NCBI GenBank assembly: GCA_029817715.1
Contig: JARUPY010000318.1
Location: 1 to 64,000 of the forward strand
Source of the DNA: Melastoma dodecandrum
Lineage: Eukaryota > Streptophyta > Magnoliopsida > Myrtales > Melastomataceae
Length of the DNA stretch: 64,000 nucleotides
Direction of reading: 5' to 3'
The notes beneath the pieces were generated by a model. The model was not told the DNA's origin. It saw only the letters and a list, made by a program, of their open reading frames with translations, and did not search any database. The translations under genes were made by a program, and so were the position numbers. Shown here piece after piece: positions 12,301 through 24,780 of this stretch. How positions within the stretch are numbered: the first letter of the stretch is position 1; every line of letters begins with the position of its first letter.

Positions 12301-14013
12301 TGTTTGTTTCCGAATTTCCACATAATCTCTCGGTTATTAGGGTCAAACTAATAATTGGTAGTTTCAACTGGAACCCGGATTTGAATTAAGGGATGAAAAT
12401 TTCCCGGAGAGATATTTTTATTATTTAACTGACAGAAAAGAATTTAAGACATTTTTCTAAAATTTAATAGAGTTGTGAACGGAAAAAAAATTAATAAATT
12501 GTCTACTCGATCCTGCAACATATTAACGGCGATGGAATCGCACCACGTCAAATATATTTGACATGAATTTCAACGTTTTAAATGTGTCCGAACAAGAATG
12601 AAAATGTAACTATATTGATAAAATCAACGGAATTATTAGAAGAGCGAACCGAAATTGGAAGCTGGTGGGAACATAAAGCAAGAGAGCTTTGCGATAATTA
12701 ATGCATTTTTTACCTTAGATGAACGTCGATGTCCTATTATGGGAAGATCATCCCCAATTTATACTAAATCTTGCCTCAATTATGATTTCAATATCTTTAG
12801 GTTTTATTCTCTACCTGAAAAACATGGGATGTAACTTCCTAAAAATCTCGATCTGGTCAGTCTACTTTATAGACTTGATCGGGCCACCCTCATATACAAG
12901 TTATAGACCGATGAACTTTAACCACCTCTAGATTACTCCTTCCCTAAAACACGGGACATGATTGCTTTTAGTGGAGACCACTCCACAACTTCGTTCTACA
13001 TGACAGATCATGATGTAACAAACCTCCAGTCACCTCCCAAAGAATTTTGAGATTAGGGTTAAATTTGTTATAACTTATCCCATAGACTTGTTTAAATCCA
13101 ATCATATAGACTTGCTTCTCGTAGACTTACTAGTTTTAGCCTTAAGGCCGGCAATGTCCTCGGGATGTGTTGAGCCATTTAACTAGGCCCAAAACATTTC
13201 CTAGTGTTAACACATATTAAGGCTCTTATAAATCATTAGTCTACCCTTTGGGATCTTGCATTTGTAACTAAGAATAGTTAGGGCATGCTTGGCTCATGAA
13301 AACTTTAGGAAGAAAGAAACACTCTTTGGTTTTGTGGAAAAAATTTGTTTTTAATCTCCAAAAGAGTTATAAAAACTTTGAATTTTTTAAAAATGTTCTT
13401 CATGAGAAGAAGGTAAATATAAATTATGTTTTTTGGATTTTGAAAAAAGATTTTATATTTTTTAAAATAAAATTTAGAAACTGCTTTTTTGTCTAAAACA
13501 AAGCAAAACGGGCTGTCATTTATCTTCTCTCGGAAAAGAAAATTTTGAAAAAGGTTGTGGTAATTTTTTGTTCTATTAATAAATTAAAGAAAAGTAATTT
13601 GAAGTTTTTGGCCTTTTCTATTAACGTAATTTTCCTTTCCCGTTAATTGAAAATATTATTTATTAATAAATACAACACAGAGCGACACAATATTACGATT
13701 TTCCTGGGACAATAAAATTGTTAGAAATCACATACAACATAAGTAACATCTTCATATTTTAATAGAGATTTTGCTATCGGATGCCCTTACGGACTGTTAA
13801 GAGTTATAAATAGTAAAAAATTTAAGTTATTAATATCATTAAAAGTAGTTTTATAATTTTAATATATTCTAAAATAAGAAAAAACATAATTTAAGAAGGA
13901 TATTAAATACACAAAAAACACAACTTGACAAAGGCTAAATTACTAAATTTAAAGTACGTCCCAACGGCTCATCTGTTAAAAAACTCATTTCGATAATTCT
14001 GTCCTATATAATT
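9361..14013. other. Gene-free AT-rich intergenic DNA
   Basis: Many short frames occur, none with a recognisable domain. The stretch holds simple-sequence tracts, including (AAT)n around 10384-10400 and (AT)n at 12051-12069. I see no RNA gene and no long repeat pair. Confidence 0.5.
12051..12069. repeat. (AT)n microsatellite
   Basis: An uninterrupted alternating AT run of 19 bases. Confidence 0.9.
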
Positions 14014-15623
14014 TGTTAGTGTGTGCACATAAGTACGAAGACACTTTATTGTATTTATGAATAAATAATTAATAAATGCGAGTATTTGTCATTGATTATT
14101 TTACTTTTTTGAACAGTTCCACAGATTAATTAGTTTATTAATTTAAAATAGTCCGTGGTCGGATAGATGTGAGACATGGACATCTAGATCATCGCTGAAT
14201 ATAACTGGGGTTAATATAGACCGAGGGATTGTATATCTAAGTTATACTTACGGGTACTCTAAGATTAGGGATACTAAACACGACTCGTTTAAGAGGATAC
14301 CATATATTGAACATCATTGATCAATCCTCTTTATGGACGAGTTATAACTGATCTTTTGACGTGAGACCTTCATTTATTCTATGCGTGGAGTTTGTGCACA
14401 TTGATATCGTTAAAAGTAGTCTTCAACCGGATTGTGAATAATACGATTGTTGGGTGGTGAATAATACGATTGTTGGGTGTAGAGAGAATATTGTTTGAGT
14501 CAATATAGGATTCATCGCTCTTTTGGATTAGAGAGTTGACATCTAGGCCACTTGATAAAGATATTAATGATTCTAAAATCCATTGCCAGAGAAGGAAGGT
14601 TTTACATTCAAGTGAGTCTACTATATCTTGATAATCAAGTAAAACAATTAATTAGGTGATGATGTATTTTACGCCGAATTAATTTGAATGTCGGTTAGAT
14701 GAAGAGATTGAATTACACAGTAATTAGTTCATAGTGGTATATCATTTATGATCATTATCCTAACACGTTGGGTGACTAAAAAAACTTGCTAGAAGGTTAC
14801 CTTAGTTTATGTATGGATTTACACTACCTTCTTGTATAGGACCTAGAGGGTCGCACGTATAGCACGTCGACACGAACATTATATTGATTGTTTTAGTGGA
14901 TACTAAAATTAAACATTTTATTTCAGAATTAGAATTAATTGGATTATTAATTTATTCTGAAATATCGGAAGCAAAGAAAAATAAATAGACTAAGATCGAA
15001 TATGGATTTATTCGGGTCGATCTATATTAAACATAGGATATGAAATAAATACTTATCTAAATATCATATCCAAGCTATTTTATTTAAGAAGATGACTATT
15101 TGATTAATTATAATAGTGCATAAATTTAATATTTTCTTTTTTTCCGGAAAAAATCAATTTAAAATATTATTTATTGCATTCGTTACCTATTTGGTAATTG
15201 GAATTAATTCAAAATCCTATTATACGTTACATTTTATTTTTTTTGGAAGTTTTCATTTTACTATGAGAAGGAAACGGAGGGGCTGTCAGTTCAATGAATG
15301 ATGAAATAGAAAACTCACTGAACGTATCTCTTGAGATATTGAGGTTTTGAGGTTTTGCTTCCGAAAATTCTTTGTCGATTCAAGAGGCTAGCATCTAAGG
15401 GATCGTCGAAGTGTTCGTGATCGCATACGCGTAGATATCTCTGGAGGAGTCACACGTAGGGTTCTTAGTTGTTTGGGATTTTGTTTGTTTCGTAAGAATC
15501 TACGATGTACGTTTTCTGGGTAAGTGTATTTTACAATTTGTCTCAATTATATTATACATACTGCGAGTTGATTTGAGCTAAAATTTAACTACTTTAATCT
15601 TCCGCTGTGCCCTAAAACCAACA
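14014..15623. mobile_element. Solo LTR with target-site duplication
   Basis: The segment starts TGTTAGTGTGTGCACATAAG and ends TAAAACCAACA, so it has the TG..CA termini of an LTR. It is flanked on both sides by ATAATT (14008-14013 and 15624-15629). The end (CTTCCGCTGTGCCCTAAAACCAACA region) resembles plant LTR ends. No coding domain, primer binding site or second LTR is present. The simplest reading is a solo LTR left by recombination between the two LTRs of a full element. The duplication is 6 bases rather than the usual 5 and lies in AT-rich DNA, so it is good but not absolute evidence. Confidence 0.7.
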
Positions 15624-15825
15624 ATAATTTCCTTGGAAAAAAAATTTAAACCAAAGATATTGCATGTTATATACCACGTACATTTTATGTTTGGATATAA
15701 TTTACAAGTACATTATAATTTCGAATTCATTAAAAAAAGGCAATTAATCATCAATCCTTTTAGTAAATTTCAAAAAATGTGTTCCTTTTGAACAATAATT
15801 TTACCATTTTATCGTACTTTTTAAT

Positions 15826-16151
15826 GGCAAAATATACGTTTCTAGAAAAAAGGTACATTACAAAGTTGCGGACGTTTTTATATAGCGAAAAAAATGTGGA
15901 CAGAAAAAAAGTTCGACCATACTTAGGGTTACAAACGTATATTTTGCCTTTTTCTTCTTACACGTAGCATTGCCACCTCAACACCCACGTAGAACGCAGT
16001 CAAAGCCACGTCAGACTCCGGGTAACGCCGTCACGAATTGGCTAGAAAAACATGTACAATACAAAGTTGCAGACGTGTTTATATAGCAAAGGAAAATGTG
16101 GACACAAAAGAAAGTTAGACTATACTTAGGACTAAAAACGTATATTTTGCC
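15826..16151. mobile_element. MITE-like element with 16-bp terminal inverted repeats
   Basis: The left end is GGCAAAATATACGTTT (15826-15841). Its reverse complement AAACGTATATTTTGCC occurs at 15933-15948 and again at 16136-16151. The flanking 9-mers CTTTTTAAT (15817-15825) and CTTTTTTAT (16152-16160) agree at 8 of 9 positions, the length expected for Mutator-type elements. About 100 bases of the right part are duplicated inside (15852-15950 versus 16050-16151). It has no coding capacity. The flanks are AT-rich, so the duplication may be partly chance. Confidence 0.6.
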
Positions 16152-16160
16152 CTTTTTTAT

Positions 16161-17345
16161 TTATTAATCTACCCTAACATTCAAACGAATTTCTAAACTA
16201 ATATCCAATAGAAAGGATAAATTTTTATTGTTCTTTTCTTTCCAATTAGAAAATCAAATAAATTTGAACAAGAAAATTAGTAGGAAGGATTTGTGGCGGA
16301 ATTACTTTAACGAGCGTAGCGCAATATACCTGCCAGCATGCCCTTATTCAAGTCCAATCCCACCAAATCCCCAATGGGGGGCTTAGATAATGCGGCCCAT
16401 TTGGTTCGGGTAAGACAGACATGTAAACAGCTTTTAGGATTTATTAACCATTATTACCTAAGAAACCATACTTTATTTTCAAGTGGAATCTAATGGTGGG
16501 GTGGGGTTCAAATCTAGTCCCGACAACCCACCTTATATCACTTGCATATCTCACTTATCATAATGGGGATATTTGGTATGCCGATTGGGCCCCCCAAAGG
16601 AATATCATTTCCTTTAAAAGGGAGGCAATGTCTATTAATACCTTTTCTTTCTTGTTTGATCTCTGTCTCGTATTTTTTTAAAAGTTATATGCCGATCTTA
16701 TTTTAAATATAGTAATATAATTATATCTTTTAGAGAAAAACTTATATCACCAAATCAGACAAGATTCGAAAGATATTTGGATTTGAAGGTGATATCTTAA
16801 GTGTACTACTAATCACCTCGAACTTAACCATGAGAAATGCCCCTGATATCAACGAAGTAAGACAAAGGAATTGACTTGAAATTCCAAAAAATCCTAGTAA
16901 AATGAATATTTCAAGGAACAAAATCGTCAATCACTAGGGATGAATTAAACTAACACATCTTTTTTGGGGAGTAATGAAATAATTGTGTACCTCTCTTTTA
17001 CTACAACATTAATTAAATGTATGGCTTAACCAATTCACCTCAAGTATACATTTACGTATATACCTGCAAAATACGATGGCATTGTCCCTGCCATCTATGC
17101 ACATAAATGTGAAATTCCACCCGTAATTGTTTAAATTTCTGCATTTACCCCCCCCCCCCCACCCCCCCCCCCCCCCCCCCAAATTCAATCTTCCCAAAAG
17201 GAATCGGTACAAACAACGGTGAGCCCACAAATAATGAAGCCGTGCTTGCTACTTGAACACACATTTGGACCGGATTCGTATAATTTATTCTATAACTACT
17301 AGTTTTTGGTTAATTCTATTTGTAATCCCAATAAGTAATCAAACA
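16161..17345. other. Gene-free intergenic DNA
   Basis: No recognisable gene. Short frames only, one of them (minus, 17009-17230) caused by the poly-C tract read as glycine codons. Confidence 0.5.
17148..17180. repeat. Poly-C tract interrupted by one A
   Basis: Thirteen C, one A at 17161, then nineteen C. The opposite strand is a G run able to form G-quadruplex structures. The exact length is likely to be error-prone in sequencing. Confidence 0.9.
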
Positions 17346-17980
17346 ACACAGAGGAACTGAGGGGTTTACGTTATTTAAAAATACTTATACAAAATTAAAC
17401 CGTTAAAATTTATAATTTTGTTATAAAATAAAGGAGATAGAGCAAGAAGAAGAAAATAAGAGAAGAGATGGGGAAGAGAAAATGTGAGAATTTCATTCCT
17501 TTCAGTGTCAAAATGTACAAGATATATCCTTATATTTATAAGAAACTTACGACGGAAGCAAAATAAATTACAATCATAACTGAAGAAAATATCTAACACT
17601 AATTAGAGATAAATGGGAGTCATAATGGGCATTTAAAATAAATACTCCCCTTGAATGGTTCATTATGATAACTGCCCTTCCCGAGGAAAACCATGTGGAA
17701 AAAAAATCATGGAAAAGGAAAAAAAAAAGTACAATATGCTTACTCCCCCTTAGTAACATCACTTTAAATCTCGAAGTTGCCATTCCAATTTTATGCATGA
17801 AACCTTTCAAAAATTGTTGTAGGCAAAGGCTTTTGTGAATAAATCGGTCAAATTTTCTGATGAACATATTTGTTGAACATCAATATCACCACGCTTTTGG
17901 AGATCAGGGTGAAAAAGAATTTTGAAGATATATGTTTGTTCGATCGCCTTAGATATATCCTCCCTTTAATGCAAGCAGCA

Positions 17981-18211
17981 TTATTCTCGTATAAAATTAT
18001 TGGGGAATGAATTCTCATTTACAGATAAGCCGCATGACCCCCGAATGTGATGTATAACTAATCTCAACCATTCACATTCTCTACTAGCTTCATGAATTGC
18101 AATAATCTCAGAATGGTTAGATGATGTGATGGTAATTGTTTGTTTCATAGATCTCCAGGGATATAGCAGTACCACCACACGTAGATAAATACCCCGTTTG
18201 AGATTTACCAT
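17981..18211 (-). pseudogene. copia RNase H remnant (element A)
   Basis: The frame reads YPWRSMKQTITITSSNHSE and then IIAIHEASRECEWLRLVI, the C-terminal half of copia RNase H. It precedes the purine tract and 3' LTR, as expected for the end of pol. Confidence 0.85.
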
Positions 18212-18381
18212 TATGAGGGTCCGATAAATATCCTACATGTGCATATCCAAGCAATTCTGCTTCAGGCATATAAGGATACTACAATCCCATATCCATTGTT
18301 CCTCGAAGATATCGAAAATATTTTTTATTCCATTTTAATGTCTCCTTGTCGATGAAGAACTATATCTCGCTAATAAATTCA

Positions 18382-19185
18382 CTACAAATGATATATCAGT
18401 CTAGTATGACTAGCAAGATACATTAGTACTCCAATAGCACTAAGATATGGTACTTCAGGACCAATTAGTTCTTCATCATTCATTCGAGGTCGAAATTGGT
18501 CTTTATTTACATCAAGCGATCTCACGACCATTGTACTCAAGAGATGCACTTTATCCATACAAAATATTTTTAGCACTTTTGATGTATAAGCAAGATTGAT
18601 GGACAAAAATTTCACTCTCTAAATGCTCAATTTGTAAGCCAAGACATAATTTTGTTTTCCCGAGATCTTTCACCTCAATTCTTTATTGAAATAATCAACT
18701 GTTTCAGATAGTTCATCAGTAGCACCAATAATATTCAAATCGTCAACATAAATTGCAATAATTACAAATTGTGATCCAGATCTCTTAATAAACTCACATA
18801 AACATATTGAATCATTTTTGATATCCATTTTCAACAAAATATTCACTGAGACGTTTATACCACATATGTCCAGATTGTTTTAATCCATATAGAGATCTGC
18901 ATAATTTGACCGAGTAAAGGTCTCGACGATCTAATTTACATATTTCTGGCATTTTGAATCCTTCATGGAGTTCCATGTATATATATCATTCTCAAGAGAG
19001 CCATATAAGTATACTGTAACGACATTTATTAATCTCAGCTCCGATTTCTCATGAATCGATGAACTTATAAGATATTTAAATGTTGTTGCATCCACCACTG
19101 GGAGAATATGTCTCCTCATAATCAAAACTAAGTCTCTACAAGAATCCATGGGCAACAAGTCGTGCCTTATATATGATAATCTCAT
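18382..19185 (-). pseudogene. copia reverse transcriptase remnant (element A)
   Basis: Pieces read PVVDATTFKYLISSSIHEKS and then VVTVYLYGSLENDIY (near 19185-18975), both conserved reverse transcriptase blocks. The connection toward RNase H follows as MDKVHLLSTMVVRSLDVNKD and PEVPYLSAIGVLMYLASHTR (18560-18390). Several stops and shifts lie between these pieces. Confidence 0.85.
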
Positions 19186-20168
19186 TTTTTTTCATTTCTT
19201 TTTCTTAAAAATACCCATTTATAACCGATCGGTTTTAACACCTTCAGGTGTATGGACAACAGGTCAAAAAAACTTTATGCTTTGCAAGCGAATTTAACTC
19301 TGTTTCAACCGCATCTATCCATTTTGGCCAATCATTTCTTTATTTGCATTCTTCAACAAACTTTGGTTCAAGATCCTCGTCTTCATTTACAATATCGCAT
19401 GTTATAGCTATAGCATATGAAGAATTTTCATCGATGTCGATTTTAACTCGATTCCATCTCTTTCCAGTCGAAACATAATCGATAGAAATCTCTTCATTTT
19501 TAGGTACATGTGACTCTTCTCGAATCATTAATCTCAATGACCGGAGGTTTTTCAAGAGAAATTGCAGCCTCAATTTGAGCCTTTACTTTTTTTTTCCCGA
19601 GGTTTTTTATCTTTGAAACCGACTGGCTATGACGCTTTACTTGCATTTTATGCTTATTAACAATACTAGATTGTCCTTTGAGGACATCAATTCTTATTGG
19701 AGTATTTGCAGCTGGAATACAAGGCTATATCACTTTCTTAGGGTCAGTAAAAACATCTGACAATTGATTTACTAAATTTTGCAAGTGAATAATTTTCTGA
19801 ATTTCGAGTTCAAATTATTTTGTGCGAGGATCATAGTGACATAAAGATAACTTAGCCACATTATTTCCATTTCCGGCTGCTTTTTCCCCTTTTGATGTTG
19901 GAAATAATCATTCATCAAAATGACAAATGGCAAACCGTGACATAAATAAATCACCCGTCAATAGCTCAAGATATATAATTATAGACGGTGATTCATATCC
20001 AACATATATCCCAATATCCTTGAGGGGACCCATCTTTGTTTGTGTGGAGCAATTGACCATATACTACACATCCAAAAATTCTTAGATGGGAAATATTTGG
20101 TTCCTAACCATAAATTATTTCCAAAGGGGAGACCTCATTATAATTTGTAGGTCTGATGCGAATTTACT

Positions 20169-20381
20169 CTACCGCGTTGCAAAATAGCATGTCCCCAAAC
20201 ATGAACAGGGATTTTTGTAATCATAAGCAATTGGTCTTACAATTAATTGAAGACGTTTTATCAATGACTCTGCAAGGCCATTTTGTGTGTGACCACGTAC
20301 TACATGATGTTTAACACTTATTCCAATTGACCATACATTAATCATTAAATGCTTGGGAAGTAAATTCATCGGTATTATCAA
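20169..20381 (-). pseudogene. copia integrase remnant (element A)
   Basis: The peptide contains HTQNGLAESLIKRLQLIVRP, the conserved end of the copia integrase core, in which the Glu of NGLAES is the third catalytic residue. Upstream and downstream parts of integrase are shifted into other frames. Element B has the same block in decayed form (34893-35159). Confidence 0.85.
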
Positions 20382-20828
20382 GACGAATACATTTTATTAG
20401 ATAATCCGAGAAATGGGCTCGTAATTTGATAAATTTGAGCAAGCAATCTTACAAATTGCTTGATTACGAGTTGATACTAAACACACATGGGAGCCATCTA
20501 GTCGATGCGTCAATTAATACCATAAAATATTTGAATGGACCACATGGTGGATGAATAGGCCCACATATACCACCTTGTATTCTTTCAAGAAATTTCAAGG
20601 GTTCAGTCTTGATTTTTCAATGATGACGGCGTTATTATCAACTTCCCTTGGAACAAGCGGCATATGAAATTTCATTGGGGAGAAAAATCTTCTGGTTTTT
20701 CAATGAATGCCCACGGCGAATGATTAAATATTCTTCACATAATTATAGCTTCAAGATGCCCCAATCGATCATCGCCAAAGTAATAAAATTATTTTGATCA
20801 ACAAACTTTATGTTTATTATTACTATCG

Positions 20829-21227
20829 TCAACACTTATATTTGTGAAATGTAGTCAAGAAGAAATGGGTAATTTTTCTAATATATATTTCATACCTGAG
20901 ATGATACATATAATACAACATATACTCTTTGACATTTTCATTTGAAGTCTCAATGTGATATCCATTTCTGCGAATATCTTTAAAACTAAATAAATTTCTC
21001 CGAAACTTAGAGGAATACAACGCATTATCAATATAAATATTTGTTTCTCTAAATAATAAGATATTTGCTCTTCCAAAGCCCTCGATGATTTTTGTACTTC
21101 CAAATATCATATTGACACTTGTTTCGTTCATTACCAAGACGGAGAAGAATTTCTTGCTTTTCAAAATAATATGCGTGGATGCGTTGTCTACGAGATAAGT
21201 GCATTTTTTCAATTTTCGATATTTCAC
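20829..21227 (-). pseudogene. copia protease and adjoining linker remnant (element A)
   Basis: A 132-codon open stretch begins near KKCTYLVDNASTHIILK. This corresponds to the copia aspartic protease block, normally D-S/T-G/A; here it reads DNAST, so the catalytic DSA/DTG motif is altered. It continues through the segment upstream of integrase. The protease would process the Gag-Pol polyprotein. The continuing integrase frame is broken after 20829. Confidence 0.75.
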
Positions 21228-21450
21228 TTCCGGGAACCTCCGTTTACTTCATGAAATGCAATAATAATATTAAGATTTAATAATAAATAAAAATACATAA
21301 GCAAATAATAATAATAATAATAATACAAAGATAGCAATTAAGCTTTGCTTCAGTCGAGTGGTTAACGCTGAAGAAAATATTTAACACTAATTTGCAGTGA
21401 ATGGGAGTCATAATGAACATTGAAAGTAAATAACTTTACAATAATTTTCT

Positions 21451-22305
21451 TGATTATCATTGAGTTTTTTCATTAATTAAGAAAATATTAAGTTAATCAA
21501 TCTATTCAGTAAATTATTTTCATATTTTGTATTATTTTATTTTATTTTTCTACGTAAAATTGAATTCTCGGACCCCAAACCGAATTGCACCTCAGTAAAA
21601 AAAAGTAATATTCTTCTCGGTAACAAAGTTAGGCTAAAATGAAGTTTAGCAGAACTTCAAAATCCCCCGATTACTCCAAAACTTACTATCACGATCGCCA
21701 TCAATTCAACCGTAATGTATTGCCATGTAAAATGAAATTAATCAATTTAACAAACTAATCAATGTCACCCCTCCCTCCCGCAACTTTCTTATTTAATTAA
21801 CACCCCCCCATAATCCACGGGCGAGCACAACCAACTCCCCCCTTCCCTCCCCACGCAACCCAACCACCCCACCGCCGGCGCCTCTCCGTCCCCCACCACC
21901 AGCCTCATCTCTAGCCTTTGATGCACCGATCATCCGCCGGCTTCGTCGGTGGCAGCCTCTTTGGTACATGGATCTTCCTTCTCCGAGGCTAGCGCCGTAG
22001 GCGACGGCCCTTGGCGCCGGAGGTTCCAATGCCGGCCTAGCTATCGCCAATCGCGGCCATGGCCGGGATCCCCTTGGCCTACGCCATCGTCGGTAAAACG
22101 AACGCCCTTAGATCAGAGGACGCGCGTGGAGGAATCGGAAACCGTGGAACGGGTTTTTAGGTAGTTTTATTTTTAGTATTGTCGGATTGGTTGCAGGAGG
22201 GAAACCCTAGCGGAATTAGGGAGGAAACAAGGCGTCTGTGTTTGTGTGTGTATTTAAATGTATGTAAAAAGATGCTGACGGAGTGGAGGAAAGAGCAATC
22301 GTTGA
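21451..22305. other. Upstream region of the TBC gene, AT-rich then GC-rich
   Basis: No recognised coding exon. The stretch 21830-22160 is GC-rich and gives open frames on both strands from composition. It lies where the promoter and 5' leader of the following TBC-domain gene would be. It could also be a fragment of another gene, but no conserved motif is visible. Confidence 0.4.
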
Positions 22306-23699
22306 ATGAGATCTCTCAGGAGAAGTATTACTTCTTCTTCTTCAGCTTCGACCCCCTCACCACAGGCTAAATCGTCCTCAACGCTGTCATCCCCTTCGAC
22401 TAATTCCACGTTGTCCACCGTCGTCGAGTTCATCGTCCTCTTCATGGATACATTTGCGATCTGTTTTGTTGGTCGTTGCCTCACCATCATTGTCTACATC
22501 CTCCTCCTTGGGCTCGCCAAATCATTCAAGGTTTGTTCTAACCGTCCTCTTCCTTGCCCATTTTGTTGTTTGCTACGTATTGTGTTCATATATGTTCATT
22601 GGCAGGATGCTTGAGTTAAATGGTTACACAGTTGCTTCGGATGTTTTCCCACCTAGTTAGGAAGATTTTGAGGAAAATGCGAAGGATCTTAATCACTCCA
22701 GTTATTTTTATTAATTTAATTTCCTTCCTAAGTGGCAGAAATATCCTATTTTCCCAGTCATCATGTCAGCCATTCCTTTCGTGTTGGCACTGAATCCAGT
22801 TATCAAGTCAGCTTTGAAGTTATTGGCTGCTGTTTGATTGACAGTGAGATCATGATGCTCTATTGTTGTGGACACTATAACTTATGAGACGAGCTAAAAA
22901 AGTGCAGACACTGATTCCACTAGTGGGATTGGGAGGTAGTAGCTTTTGTTACTGTAGAAAGCTAAAATTTCCTCCTGGCTTGATCGTCATGTTTCATTTA
23001 CTGAATTTCCTGCCGCTGATGGAAAATATTTACCTGTTAGATTTCCCTGCTTTGCATTTTGTTACCAATGGACGATTTTGGGACAAAAATATAAAATTTT
23101 CCTGCTTGATCGTCATGTTCATACTGATTTAATGATGTTGATGAAAAATGTTTACCTGTTAGATTTCCCTGCTTTTGCATTTTATTATTGATGGAAGTTT
23201 TTGGGACAAAATTATTGGATCTTTGCAGATGAGCCTCTCTGATTTATTTTGCTGTATTGCATGATTGTTCTCTCTCTTCTTGTCTAGCACAATAAGTTGT
23301 TTTTCTTTACCAGGGGGAATTTGAAATCTCCGTGGTCTCGGAGAAGAAGAAAAACATGCGCTCTTGCCTAAGCAGTGGAGGAGTTTGTTTGGGACCTGAT
23401 GGTAAACTTTCTGATGGTGGTATTAAGTTTTTGAAGAAAGTTCGAAGTGGAGTAAGTGATCGGTCTCCTTGTAATGGAATATTTTTATCCTATCTATATC
23501 AGAGTTTCTGTCCAGTGCTGAGAGTTTCATATTTTTCATCTAGGGCGTTGATCCAAGTATAAGAGGGGAAGTGTGGCCGTTACCTTCTTGGAATGTAAGT
23601 GCTTTTCCAGTAATTGGATTGTTGAAGAAATGCACTTTTGTTTTTAATCTTTACGTTTGTTAATCCACTGTGCCTAAGATTGGGATGACCTTGTCTAGC

Positions 23700-23953
23700 T
23701 GATGGAGTAGCGTAGCGGAAATAGGAGAAATCGCAGAAAAAACTAGGAGAAAACGAATAGGATGAAGGGAACGATAGAGAATTCTAGGAACCTCAAGAAA
23801 TTCTTAAAATCAGAATAATAGGTAAAAATAAAAATTGTCTCTCCTTAAAAAACCTAAGACCTTATTTATACTAGAAAAGAAATCTAATGTGGTATTCCCT
23901 AAAATGCCCCTAATATTAAAAAATCTAAAAATAATATTATGCCTCCTGCATTA
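23700..23953 (-). repeat. 3' LTR of the TSN-carrying element
   Basis: A direct repeat of 25750-26011, shorter by a few small gaps. Differences include GTAGCGTAGCGG against GTAACATAGCAG. Divergence between the two LTRs could date the insertion. Confidence 0.9.
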
Positions 23954-24089
23954 ATCTCCCCGGTTGGAAAAGTTCGCGATTCTGGTGCCGAAACTTCGAC
24001 GATCTCCCACCATAGCCAGGTGTTCTATCCGGGTCCGAGTCCGGATTAGTCGGAGTAAAGCTCCGGAAATCGGACGGGCAACCAAAAAA

Positions 24090-24780
24090 CAAAAATGCTC
24101 CGCTTCCAATCCAAACGAGTTCGGAGCAACTTCATTAGATGTGGTTGTCGAAACCGCAAGCCACTAGGCAGATAATAAAGAAGAAGCAACTCCATTTGTT
24201 TCTTCTAAAACAGTTTCTGCTTCAGGGGCATTCTTTGGTGGATTGTCCTCCCTGCCCGCTGAAGGATACTGGATTCTTACGAGGAAAACTTGAACAAATT
24301 GAAATTCTGGAAGTAAATTCACCTGAAACGTGCTGTCATCTCGATCATGCTCCACAATTCCTTGCATGGGCCCTACCTTTACTTGCAGCCAGCAAACCCA
24401 TGCCATCCAAGTAGTTGGGATTTCCAATAGCAACAAGAGGAAGATTTCTGATGGGAGCCTCAACAGTACCCGCGATCTTGCTCCAATGACCGAGATCTTC
24501 TTGTTTAGCTTGTTCCTTGAGACGAATGAGCTTTGTGAGGAAGGGATTTGCATCCCCTTGTTATTGACCGTATTCTCTGACCTTCGCACAACCTTCGAAT
24601 ACGACCAACAAAGCAACATTTTTGTCATCCAGAAAGATAGAGCCCAACTCTTGATCGATGGACGGCACCGCATAATCTAATTTGAAAGTGACCTCATTTC
24701 CAATGCATATCTCCCTTAAATATTCACTGCCGTCCCAAGCGAAAGGCTCATCCATACCACCTTTGCGGGCCTTCCTTCCA
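24090..24780 (-). pseudogene. Captured fragment of a Tudor-SN (TSN) nuclease gene
   Basis: Minus-strand translation gives KARKGGMDEPFAW, YLREICIGNEVTFKLDY, GSIFLDDKNVALLVVFEG, then, after a TAA, NPFLTKLIRLKEQAKQEDLG. After one shift it gives VGPMQGIVEHDRDDSTF, LLPEFQFVQVF and finally STTTSNEVAPNSFGLEAEHF. These match, in order, the first staphylococcal-nuclease-like domain of plant Tudor-SN and the start of the second, roughly residues 50-270. TSN is an RNA-binding, stress-granule-associated protein of four SN domains plus a Tudor domain. About 690 bases are continuous, without intron signals, between the LTRs, which suggests capture from a spliced transcript. Two stops (TAA after VREYGQ; TAG before WLAVST) and a frameshift exclude function. 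Confidence 0.85.

Larger units (their letters stand above)
17346..21450 (-). mobile_element. Ty1-copia retrotransposon A (decayed)
   Basis: On the minus strand, Gag-Pol pieces run in the order protease (21227 down to 20829), integrase, reverse transcriptase and RNase H (to 17981). The ends share a direct repeat: GAAGAAAATATCTAACACTAATTAGAGATAAATGGGAGTCATAATG-type sequence at 17582-17625, and nearly the same at 21371-21415. The 3' LTR copy is preceded on the minus strand by the purine tract AAGGGGAGTATT around 17650. The gag region seems missing, since the 5' repeat lies close to the protease start. Stops and shifts are dense. It belongs to the same family as element B at 32.2-36.7 kb. Confidence 0.85.

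Noticed and set aside
17009..17230. Minus-strand open frame with a glycine run
   Set aside because: Produced by the poly-C tract; no conserved sequence either side.
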